DNA from: Bacillota bacterium
Lineage (GTDB): Bacteria > Bacillota > Bacilli > Paenibacillales > NBRC-103111
DNA: 30,647 nucleotides
Direction of reading: 5' to 3'
Assembly: GCA_023393235.1 (NCBI GenBank)
Contig: JAEWMH010000198.1
Coordinates: forward strand, 1-30,647
Shown here: one piece after another, positions 6,838 to 13,880 of the stretch
Layout of the letters: every line of letters begins with the position of its first letter
Position numbering within the stretch: position 1 is the first letter of the stretch
Position numbers and translations under genes: made by a program
The notes under the pieces: generated by a model
The model's database searches: none
Told to the model about the DNA's origin: nothing
Seen by the model: only the letters and a program-made list of their open reading frames with translations

Positions 6838-8031
6838 ATGAAGAAAACATGGATCGCTGCGGCTACTGCACTTGTGCTGGCAGTCGCCCCCCTGACAGGC
6901 TGCGGGGAGAAAAAAGAGACCACCGCAAGCGGCGGGGACGCAAGCACAGGGGGTACCATCAAGATTGGAGCTAACTTTGAGATGACCGGCGGGCAAGCTT
7001 CCTTCGGTAACTCTTCGATGAAGGGATTGAAGCTGGCCGTAAAGGAAATCAACGCTGCCGGCGGCGTGCTGGGCAAGCAGCTTGAGCTGGTTCAAGCCGA
7101 TAATGCCTCCAAGTCCGAGGAAGCCACACGGGCAGCACAGAAGCTGATCTCCAACGACAAGGTTGTGGCGCTGATCGGGCCCGTAACCTCCACCAACACC
7201 TTGGGCGCCGTGCCGGTTGCACAAGAGAAGAAAGTGCCGTTGATCACCACCTCCGCCACCAACCCGAAGGTGACCGTGGACGAGCGTACCGGTAAGGTGA
7301 ATGATTATGTATTCCGTGTTTGCTTCATTGACCCCTTCCAAGGTAAAGTGGCAGCGGACTTCGCCTCCAAGGAGCTGAAGGTGAAGAATGCAGCCATCTA
7401 TCTGGACTCCTCCTCTGACTATTCCAAGGGTCTCCAAAAGTTCTTTAAGGAAACCTTCACCAAAAACGGCGGCACTATTGTAGCTGAGGAATCCTACCAA
7501 CAAAAGGATACTGACTTCAAAGCCGTCTTGACCCGTATCAAGGAAAAGAACCCGGAATTCATCTACGTTCCCGGATACTATGAAGAAGTAGGCAAGATCG
7601 TAAAGCAAGCCCGTGAGCTGGGAATCAAGGCTCCTATCATGGGCGGCGACGGCTGGGATTCCCCGCAGCTGCTGGAGATTGCCGGTAAGGACGCTCTGAA
7701 CAACACCTATCTGTCCAATCACTATGCAGCTGACGACAGCTCCGCCGAGATCAAGAAATTCGTTGAAGCCTTCAAGAAGGATAACAACAACGAAACTCCC
7801 GACTCTCTGGCTGCTCTGGGCTATGATGCAGTAAACATGCTGGTTGACGCCATCAAACGCGCCAACTCCGCAGAGCCCCAGAAAATCGCCGATGCTTTGG
7901 CCAAAACCAAGGATCTGAAGCTGGCCACCGGCTCCCTGACTCTGAATGAAACCCACGACCCGGTGAAGTCCGCAGTTGTGCTGGAGTACAAGGACGGCAA
8001 ACAAGTGTTTAAAGCGAAGGTAAACCCGTAA
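6838..8031 (+). CDS. livK: Branched-chain amino acid ABC transporter binding lipoprotein (LivJ/LivK type)
   Basis: The 397-residue protein starts with a lipoprotein signal peptide ending in the lipobox LTGC (Cys22), so it should be anchored outside the cell. The mature part is a type I periplasmic-binding-protein fold (Peripla_BP_6): IKIGANFEMTGGQASFGNSS, then GPVTSTNTLGAVPVAQ and the second lobe beginning near KVAADFASKELKVKN. It captures the amino acid and delivers it to LivHM. The ATG at 6838 follows GGAGAAGGAAGGGA; an in-frame upstream start would bury the signal peptide. It is the last gene of the operon, about 100 bp after livF, and is followed by a strong terminator. Confidence 0.94.
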   Translation: MKKTWIAAATALVLAVAPLTGCGEKKETTASGGDASTGGTIKIGANFEMTGGQASFGNSSMKGLKLAVKEINAAGGVLGKQLELVQADNASKSEEATRAAQKLISNDKVVALIGPVTSTNTLGAVPVAQEKKVPLITTSATNPKVTVDERTGKVNDYVFRVCFIDPFQGKVAADFASKELKVKNAAIYLDSSSDYSKGLQKFFKETFTKNGGTIVAEESYQQKDTDFKAVLTRIKEKNPEFIYVPGYYEEVGKIVKQARELGIKAPIMGGDGWDSPQLLEIAGKDALNNTYLSNHYAADDSSAEIKKFVEAFKKDNNNETPDSLAALGYDAVNMLVDAIKRANSAEPQKIADALAKTKDLKLATGSLTLNETHDPVKSAVVLEYKDGKQVFKAKVNP

Positions 8032-8068
8032 GCCGTAATCCATAATCCGAATTTAATAACCCACATGT

Positions 8069-8111
8069 AAAAAACCGCTGCTCCTGTTATAAACAGGGGC
8101 GGCGGTTTTTA
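8069..8111. terminator. Bidirectional rho-independent terminator
   Basis: A long stem (AAAACCGCTGCTCCTGTT with ACAGGGGCGGCGGTTTTT, one mismatch and G-T pairs) has a 4-nt loop. Both strands end in T runs, so it can serve the liv operon and the convergent cyclic phosphodiesterase gene. Confidence 0.9.
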
Positions 8112-8191
8112 GGTTCTTTGACGTTTATTTCCGGTAATGCGTTATCACAGTAAAAGGTGAAAGCTGCGCCGCGGCCCTCTAGAGGACCGTT

Positions 8192-8776
8192 CTAACCGGA
8201 AAAGGGCACAGACACAAGTTCCTCATACATGGGCAGCTTCCCCAGATGGCTGCGGTACAGCACCAGACGGTCGGCCGTCCACGCATAGGCCGCAGCCCCC
8301 TTGGGGAAAACCGCAGCCAGAGCCTCCTTGGACACGGGGGAGCTTCCTGCGTATTGGCGGGCCAGGGTCAAGTGAGGCGAATAAGCCCGATCCTCCGGTG
8401 TATAACCCACAGCCGTCAAAGAATCTGACACGCGGGCCTGCAGATCCCGGAGCTCAGCGACCCCACCCTCAACACCCGCCCATAATACCCGGGGTGAGCG
8501 TGGCGGTCCGAATACTCCGGCCTCTTCCAGCCGGAGGGGGAAGGGGGGACGGCCTGCGGCAGCCTCCCGCAGACGGTCTGCAACCGCATCAATGGAAGAA
8601 GGGGCCATATCCCCCAGAAATACCAACGTCAGATGCAGATCCTGGGGGTGGACCCATTTTTGGAAGGGATATTGCTTTTTCAGCAGCTCCAAGTCTGTTT
8701 TTAGGATATCCTTTAATGGCTGGGGCAGCGGCATCGCAACGAATAAACGGATAGTTTGTTCCCGTGGCGGGGACAT
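8192..8776 (-). CDS. thpR: RNA 2',3'-cyclic phosphodiesterase (2H family)
   Basis: The 194-residue protein has the two HxTx motifs of the 2H phosphoesterase family: HLTLVFLG (about residues 48-55) and HLTLAR (about 136-141). The opening IRLFVAMPLP is typical of ThpR/LigT. Known reaction of the family: hydrolysis of 2',3'-cyclic phosphate RNA ends, with RNA ligation as a reverse activity in vitro. I place the start at the ATG at 8776, six bases after AGAGGTG. The in-frame GTG at 8785 overlaps that ribosome site. It probably shares the terminator at 8069-8111. The cupin gene is divergent across about 100 bp. Confidence 0.92.
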   Translation of the reverse strand: MSPPREQTIRLFVAMPLPQPLKDILKTDLELLKKQYPFQKWVHPQDLHLTLVFLGDMAPSSIDAVADRLREAAAGRPPFPLRLEEAGVFGPPRSPRVLWAGVEGGVAELRDLQARVSDSLTAVGYTPEDRAYSPHLTLARQYAGSSPVSKEALAAVFPKGAAAYAWTADRLVLYRSHLGKLPMYEELVSVPFSG

Positions 8777-8874
8777 ATCGATCACCTCTTACTAAATAGA
8801 ATACCTATGTGAAATGAATTATAATCAAGAGGTAATGTACCCGCGTAAACACGGTACAGGAAGGAGAATACCCG

Positions 8875-9225
8875 ATGATCGTACGCAATTATTTGGATAC
8901 CCCGCTCAAAACCGCCAGCAGCCACAAGGGCAAGGGCGAGGTCCGTTCCGTAAAGCTCTTCAGCGAAGAGGATCATGACAGCAAGCTCCGCTTCTTCTAT
9001 TACATGGAGCTCCCCCCGGGAACCTCCATCGGCTACCATACACATAAGGAAACCAATGAGGAGGTCTATGTCATAGTGGAAGGACATGGCCTCATGACCG
9101 TAAACGGGGAAGAGCGTGAGGTGAAGCCGGGAGATGTGATTCTTAATAAACCGGGCTGGAGCCATGGCCTGGAGAACCGCTCCGGCTCATTAGTGAAGCT
9201 GCTGGTATATGAGGCGGATGTATAA
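8875..9225 (+). CDS. Small single-domain cupin protein
   Basis: The 116-residue protein is one cupin barrel. Motif 1 reads GYHTHKETNEEVYVIVEGHG, with the metal ligands His-x-His and a downstream Glu. Motif 2 reads PGDVILNKPGWSHGLEN, with the third His. All four usual metal ligands are present, so it should bind a divalent metal. Reaction and substrate cannot be told from sequence; such proteins include small isomerases, dioxygenases and binding proteins. GGAAGGAG precedes the ATG. TATAAT at 8820-8825 may be its -10. The stop lies three bases from the end of the convergent gene, with no terminator between. Confidence 0.85.
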   Translation: MIVRNYLDTPLKTASSHKGKGEVRSVKLFSEEDHDSKLRFFYYMELPPGTSIGYHTHKETNEEVYVIVEGHGLMTVNGEEREVKPGDVILNKPGWSHGLENRSGSLVKLLVYEADV

Positions 9226-9228
9226 GCC

Positions 9229-10353
9229 TTATTGTTCCTCCGGGCGCTCCTTATCCGAGTTGTAGCCCTGCTCCCCGAAGGGCATTAACTCCCGCAGCCA
9301 CTTTTCCTTTAGCTTTTTTAGCTCGCGTTTTTCGTCGAAGGGGCCGGTTTCCGGCCTCTTCAGCTTTTCCAACACATCAAAAGCAAAGGCGTCCTCCCCC
9401 AATGCCGTCCAATCCCTCTGGAGCTGGCGGTTCATATGGCTGCCCAAATCGAGAGAAAGCTTAAGTCCGTTAAGCTTTTTGAGGTTCGGGGTGCTTTCCA
9501 CCAAAATTTTGCCGCTTTTGAGATTGCGGATGCCATAAACCCCCGCTTCAATCTTGATCTCCTTCGCCTGCTCCTGCAATTCCTTCCGCCGATCCACAGC
9601 GTCATCTTCCTTTCTGCGCGCTAGGCGCCAATACTCACTTCCATCTTTTTTTCGCTCCATATATCCATAATCCACCAGACTCCGCCGCAGCAGGGCATAA
9701 TCCGCATATACGGGCTCCAGCACATCATTAACCTCTTGCTCGGTATAGAGCTTCCCATAGGCGAAATGCTCGGCAATCACATCCAGCACCAGCTGAAGCG
9801 GTTTACTCCGTGAGGGGTAACGGGCCAGGGGACCGTCTGTGCCCAGAGGAAAGAAGGCGGCCAATTCATCCTGATTGGTCCGTTTTGCTTTCGAGCCATG
9901 TGGGGCAGGGGTTGTGCCGGACAGGGTGCCCGAGGCTTTGGACCCTTGGCCGGACAACAGCTCCATCACCGCCAGAAACAGCCGTGCCTGCCGCTCCTTC
10001 TCCCGTAAGGCAAAACGGTGGTTGCGGATGGTCGATGGGCTGCCGATGCCCATTTCCTTCTGAATCCGGTCGTCGCCCATTCCTTGGGCGGCCAGCTCCA
10101 AAAGTCGCTTATGGGTGCCCGTCAGGCCAGTGGCGCTTTTGTCCAGGGCCAGCAGATAAGCGAGCATACCGCCGTGTTTTTCCTCTATATGCAGTTCCAT
10201 ATAACGCTCCGCATCATAATAACGGCCGTCTCCGGGATAAACCACGCCGGTTTCTGTTTCAAAGCCGCAGCACAGGCAAATCCGCAACCGCCCCTCCTGC
10301 CGGAAGCCTCGCTTCAGCTCCTCTATCGAGGCTTCGAACAAGGATTTATCCAT
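9229..10353 (-). CDS. DUF2087-type regulator fused to a GIY-YIG-like domain
   Basis: The 374-residue protein has three parts. (1) An N-terminal part with CLCCGFETETG and H..EKH, possibly a zinc site, followed by a LuxR/sigma-like helix-turn-helix (LLELAAQGMGDDRIQKEMGIGSPSTIRNHRFALREK, about 85-122). (2) A DUF2087 domain (about 180-245: LQLVLDVIAEHFAYGKLYTEQEVNDVL, then YALLRRSLVDYGYMERKKDGSEYW). (3) A C-terminal GIY-YIG-like domain (about 265-370: AGVYGIRNLKSGKILVESTPNLKKLNG, then ENWx-like acidic and basic helices and FGEQGYN). It is probably a DNA-binding regulator with an appended nuclease-related module; activity of that module is unproven. The ATG at 10353 is eight bases after TGAGGT, better than the TTG at 10359. 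Positions 10354-10590 upstream are AT-rich and hold no other gene. Confidence 0.8.
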   Translation of the reverse strand: MDKSLFEASIEELKRGFRQEGRLRICLCCGFETETGVVYPGDGRYYDAERYMELHIEEKHGGMLAYLLALDKSATGLTGTHKRLLELAAQGMGDDRIQKEMGIGSPSTIRNHRFALREKERQARLFLAVMELLSGQGSKASGTLSGTTPAPHGSKAKRTNQDELAAFFPLGTDGPLARYPSRSKPLQLVLDVIAEHFAYGKLYTEQEVNDVLEPVYADYALLRRSLVDYGYMERKKDGSEYWRLARRKEDDAVDRRKELQEQAKEIKIEAGVYGIRNLKSGKILVESTPNLKKLNGLKLSLDLGSHMNRQLQRDWTALGEDAFAFDVLEKLKRPETGPFDEKRELKKLKEKWLRELMPFGEQGYNSDKERPEEQ

Positions 10354-10590
10354 AAACAAAACCTCATTTCATCTATATTTACATAAACAATTTATCATAT
10401 TGTCTATATAAATACAAACGGCAGTTTTTTTATAGCGTTCTATCGGGTACCGGAACCACGACGGCCGGCAGCTTGTCGGCACCTAAAAAAAACACAAACC
10501 CACTCACAGGGACTCCATTTTGGGATTGGCGGAATCACGGTACGATAAGGGCAGATTCAGTGACTTAACTAAAGGGAAGGAGGGAATGGG

Positions 10591-10770
10591 ATGCCTCATA
10601 TTACCATCAAGATGTATGAAGGGCGCACCCCCGAGCAAAAGGAGGAAATCGTAACCGTTTTTACCAAGGAGCTGTCCCGGATTATCCAACGGGAGGAGCA
10701 ATTCATTACCATCGAGTTCAACGAAATTCCGCTGGACGATAACGCCCCGGCGAATTTGCGAAAAACGTAG
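10591..10770 (+). CDS. 4-oxalocrotonate tautomerase family protein
   Basis: The 59-residue product reads MPHITIKMYEGRTPEQKEEI, continues VTVFTKELSRIIQREEQFIT, and ends IEFNEIPLDDNAPANLRKT. Pro2, the catalytic base after Met removal, the beta strand PHITIKMYEGR, and the helix starting at TPEQK are the family hallmarks. Such proteins work as small oligomers that tautomerise enols or ketones; the substrate here is unknown. AAGGAGG lies seven bases before the ATG. The gene lies 79 bp upstream of the sugar permease and could be transcribed with it. Confidence 0.85.
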   Translation: MPHITIKMYEGRTPEQKEEIVTVFTKELSRIIQREEQFITIEFNEIPLDDNAPANLRKT

Positions 10771-10788
10771 GTTACACTTACGATGCTG

Positions 10789-10830
10789 GTTTTGCTAGGG
10801 TGAGTTTTCATACACGCCCTAACGCAAAAC
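10789..10830 (+). other. Intercistronic stem-loop between the tautomerase and permease genes
   Basis: GTTTTGC-TAGGG (10789-10800) pairs with CCCTA-AC-GCAAAAC (10817-10830): 7 plus 5 bp around a 16-nt loop. There is no T run, so a terminator is unlikely. It ends a few bases before the permease ribosome site and could affect mRNA stability or translation. Confidence 0.5.
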
Positions 10831-10849
10831 TCTAGGGAGGAAACGGAAT

Positions 10850-11806
10850 ATGGCTGCTAAAGTAACAGCCGCGGATCGGGTAAGCTACAAGATGGCGACC
10901 AAACATTCTCTTTTCACATACATGTGGAAATACAGAACCTTGTACCTGATTGCCTTGCCCGGGATTATCTATTTCATCATCTTCAAATATGTGCCGCTGG
11001 CCGGGTCGGTCATTGCGTTTCAGAACTACAACATCTTCAAGGGGTTTACCGGCAGTGAATGGGTCGGGCTGGAGCATTTCAAGACGATGTTCCAGTACCA
11101 GGACTTCCTGCGGATCCTGACCAACACGATTCTGCTGGGGTTGTACGACCTGGTGTTTGCTTTCCCGGCGCCGATTATTCTGGCTCTGCTCCTGAACGAA
11201 ATCCGGCTGGTGGTGTACAAACGGGTGCTGCAAACCGTGGTTTACATGCCCCACTTCCTGTCCTGGGTTATTATCAGCGGTATTGCATTGGGTATTCTGT
11301 CTCCGTCTACAGGCATCGTGAACCATGTGCTGGAATGGATGGGCTTCGAACCGATTTACTTCCTCGGCGAAAATTCCTACATCCGCACCGTGCTTATCGG
11401 CTCCGGCATCTGGCGGGACTCGGGCTACGGCACCATTATTTATCTGGCGGCACTGGCGGGCATTAACCCGGATCTGTATGAAGCCGCCGAGGTGGACGGT
11501 GCGGGGCGCTGGAAACAAACCATGGCCATTACGCTGCCGTCCTTGATCCCCACCATCATGATTCTGTTCCTGCTGCATATCGGCAAGTTCCTGGATTTGG
11601 GCTTTGAACGGGTATGGGTATTCCTGAATGCGCTGAATACAGGCAACGGTGAAATCCTCGACACGTACATCTACAAGGCGGGCCTTCTGTCCCAGCAATA
11701 CAGCTATACCACTGCCGTCGGGCTGTTCAAATCCGTAGTGGGGCTGATGCTGGTGTTCATCGGGAACTTCCTGAGCAAAAAAACCACCGGAGAATCCCTG
11801 TATTAG
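10850..11806 (+). CDS. CUT1-type sugar ABC permease, LplB family
   Basis: The 318-residue membrane protein has about six transmembrane segments. It has the LplB-type opening (YLIALPGIIYFIIFKYVPLAGSVIAFQNYNIFKG) and the permease loop EAAEVDGAGRWKQTMAITLPSL, which contacts the ATPase. It forms half of the channel for an oligosaccharide importer. A GGGAGGAAACGG ribosome site precedes the ATG. The partner permease follows directly, with its ribosome site overlapping this stop codon. Confidence 0.93.
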   Translation: MAAKVTAADRVSYKMATKHSLFTYMWKYRTLYLIALPGIIYFIIFKYVPLAGSVIAFQNYNIFKGFTGSEWVGLEHFKTMFQYQDFLRILTNTILLGLYDLVFAFPAPIILALLLNEIRLVVYKRVLQTVVYMPHFLSWVIISGIALGILSPSTGIVNHVLEWMGFEPIYFLGENSYIRTVLIGSGIWRDSGYGTIIYLAALAGINPDLYEAAEVDGAGRWKQTMAITLPSLIPTIMILFLLHIGKFLDLGFERVWVFLNALNTGNGEILDTYIYKAGLLSQQYSYTTAVGLFKSVVGLMLVFIGNFLSKKTTGESLY

Positions 11807-11818
11807 GAGGTGCAATTC

Positions 11819-12700
11819 ATGAGAACACGTTATACCCGCGGACAAAATATCTTCAATATTTTCAACCTGGTGCTGCTGACGCTGATTGCCATGGCGATGT
11901 TCCTGCCGTTCCTGAACGTTATCGCCCAGTCCTTCAGCACCTCCGACGCCATTATTAACGGCCGGGTGGGCCTGTGGCCCAAGGAATTCACCATGATCAA
12001 CTATGAATACGTGTTCAGCGACCAATCCATCTGGCGGGCCTTCGGCGTGTCGGTCTACATTACCCTGATGGGCACATTAATCAACCTGGCGGCCACCTCT
12101 TCCTTGGCCTATCCCGTATCCCGCCCTGAATTTGTGGGCCGCAAGTACATTGTGCTGATGGTGCTGTTCACCATGGTCTTCACCGCACCCTTGATTCCCA
12201 ACTTTATCCTGATCAAAAATGTGGGTCTGATGAACACCCTGTGGGCGTTGATGATTCCCGGCGCCATCAGTGCCTTCAACTTCTTCGTCATGCGCAGCTT
12301 TTTTATGCAGATCCCGTCCGAGCTTATCGACGCTTCCCGGATCGACGGCTGCGGCGAGCTGCGGATTATCTACAGCATCGTGCTGCCTTTGTCCAAGCCG
12401 GTTATGGCTTCCTTGGGGATTTTCTACGCCGTCGGGCACTGGAATGCTTACATGAATGCTCTGTATTACATCAACAAGCCGTCCCTGTGGCCCCTGCAGG
12501 TGAAGCTGAAGAAGCTGTTTGAGAGCGATGACATCAGCATCGACCCCGCTTCCTCGGCCTTCAGCGCTTTGGCCCATACCTCTCCCGAGGGGATCAAAAT
12601 GGCGGTCATCATTATTGCCACGCTTCCCATTATCATGGTGTACCCTTTCTTGCAGCGGCATTTTGTACAGGGGATGATGGTAGGCTCCGTAAAATCCTGA
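11819..12700 (+). CDS. CUT1-type sugar ABC permease, LplC/YtcP family
   Basis: The 293-residue membrane protein has about six transmembrane segments and the EAA-type loop ELIDASRIDGCGELRIIYSIVLPLSKPV. The ending (YPFLQRHFVQGMMVGSVKS) is typical of the LplC/YtcP family. TAGGAGG overlaps the previous stop and lies eight bases before the ATG at 11819; the GTG at 11810 overlaps the ribosome site. Neither an ATPase nor a binding protein is adjacent. The binding lipoprotein is at 21766, about 9 kb downstream. Confidence 0.93.
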   Translation: MRTRYTRGQNIFNIFNLVLLTLIAMAMFLPFLNVIAQSFSTSDAIINGRVGLWPKEFTMINYEYVFSDQSIWRAFGVSVYITLMGTLINLAATSSLAYPVSRPEFVGRKYIVLMVLFTMVFTAPLIPNFILIKNVGLMNTLWALMIPGAISAFNFFVMRSFFMQIPSELIDASRIDGCGELRIIYSIVLPLSKPVMASLGIFYAVGHWNAYMNALYYINKPSLWPLQVKLKKLFESDDISIDPASSAFSALAHTSPEGIKMAVIIIATLPIIMVYPFLQRHFVQGMMVGSVKS

Positions 12701-12711
12701 TTGCCCGATTG

Positions 12712-12720
12712 TGGTACAAT
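12712..12720 (+). promoter_or_regulatory. Possible extended -10 promoter for the two-component genes
   Basis: TGGTACAAT lies 12 bases after the permease stop, with no good -35. It is followed by the palindrome CACATGTG (12725-12732). It could give the regulator genes their own transcript. No terminator separates them from the permeases, so read-through is equally possible. Confidence 0.35.
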
Positions 12721-12848
12721 AAAACACATGTGCACGTTCGGAACATGAGCCGGTCTGTTTGGCCGAAAGCCGCGCCACTATTGGGAATTTCTGCATGGAC
12801 AGGCGCGGCGGCAGGCTAGACCGGACACAGCAAAAGGGGGCTTCCAGC

Positions 12849-13880
12849 ATGAGAAAAATCGTCATTGTGGATGACGAGCCAGTAATCCGAAAAGGTCTTT
12901 CCGTTATGGTCCGCCAGATTATCGGGCCTTCGGCGGATATCCGCCTGGCCGCGGACGGAGAGGAAGCGCTGGCTCTCATGATGGAGGATCAGCCCGATTA
13001 TTTGTTCACCGATATCCGGATGCCCCGCATGGACGGTTTGGAGCTGTGCCGGCGGATTTCCGGCATGGACTGTGAGACTCAGGTGGTTGTGGTTTCCGGC
13101 TACGGGGATTTCGAGTATGCCCGCCAATGCGTTTCCTACGGGGTGAAGGAGTACCTTCTGAAGCCGGTAGGCCGGGCGGAGCTGCAGAAAACCATAGCCA
13201 AGCTGGAGGAGGCGGCCAATGAGCCCGCCGGCTTCGTAGCCGTTGCTAAGCTGGACGGCTGGGTGGAGCGGCTCCATGATGCGGTGTGGAACCTGGAGCA
13301 GGAGAAGCTGCAGTCGGTGCTCCAGGAATGGGAGCAGGAGGTGCTCCGGCGGAAAATGAGCCGCAGCCAGCACAAAGAGCTGCTGGAGGAGGGCTATACG
13401 CTGTTGATCCGGCGGCTCCTCGCCAGCTCCGTCAACCCTGCCCAAAGTGTGCTTGGACTGCCGGATACGGCTTCTCCTTCGGAACTCTTCGCAAGATTCG
13501 CCCAGGCGGTGCGGGACATTCTCCAGGAGCTGCGGGTGAAGCGCAAGGGCAAGGCCAAGGATCCGGTGGAGGAAGCCAAGGCGTTTATGGAGGAGAATCT
13601 GGCCCGGGAAATTTCCCTGGAGGAGGTTGCGGAGCTGCTGGGTCTGAATCCGTCGTATTTCAGCCAGCTGTTCAAACAGGTGACAGGGGAGACCTTCGTC
13701 CACTACCGGATCAGCCGCAGGATGGAGCGGGCCAAGAAGCTGTTGGGGCAGTCCCATTTCAGGATTACAGATATTTCCTTTGAGGTGGGCTATGCGGATC
13801 ACCCCCATTTCACCAAAACCTTCAAGAAATATACCGGCCTGTCCCCGTCAGAATACCGCAGTCAGCTGGGGATTGAATAA
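12849..13880 (+). CDS. AraC-type response regulator, YesN family
   Basis: The 343-residue protein has an N-terminal receiver domain (about 1-120) with acidic pair Asp8-Asp9, phospho-acceptor Asp55 (DYLFTDIRMPRMDG) and the KP motif (EYLLKPVG). A linker of about 115 residues leads to a C-terminal AraC DNA-binding domain (about 240-343: EISLEEVAELLGLNPSYFSQLFKQVTG, then ITDISFEVGYADHPHFTKTFKKYTG). Many YesN proteins are near 500 residues, so the linker is short. It should activate the surrounding sugar-uptake genes when phosphorylated by the kinase that follows. The ATG at 12849 gives a proper receiver start; the upstream in-frame extension does not resemble the family. Its stop codon overlaps the kinase start by one base. 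Confidence 0.93.
   Translation: MRKIVIVDDEPVIRKGLSVMVRQIIGPSADIRLAADGEEALALMMEDQPDYLFTDIRMPRMDGLELCRRISGMDCETQVVVVSGYGDFEYARQCVSYGVKEYLLKPVGRAELQKTIAKLEEAANEPAGFVAVAKLDGWVERLHDAVWNLEQEKLQSVLQEWEQEVLRRKMSRSQHKELLEEGYTLLIRRLLASSVNPAQSVLGLPDTASPSELFARFAQAVRDILQELRVKRKGKAKDPVEEAKAFMEENLAREISLEEVAELLGLNPSYFSQLFKQVTGETFVHYRISRRMERAKKLLGQSHFRITDISFEVGYADHPHFTKTFKKYTGLSPSEYRSQLGIE

Noticed and set aside
8175..8184. Perfect 10-bp palindrome CCTCTAGAGG after the cyclic phosphodiesterase gene
   Set aside because: Too short to interpret, with no T run. The bidirectional terminator at 8069-8111 already explains the end of both transcripts.
10832..12025. Long minus-strand open frame antisense to the sugar permeases (397 codons)
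   Set aside because: The opposite strand encodes clear permease motifs. The antisense product is low-complexity and Gln/His-rich, as expected from a GC-rich shadow frame. Similar long antisense frames over livK (6832-8043) and the binding protein (21940-23367) were rejected for the same reason.
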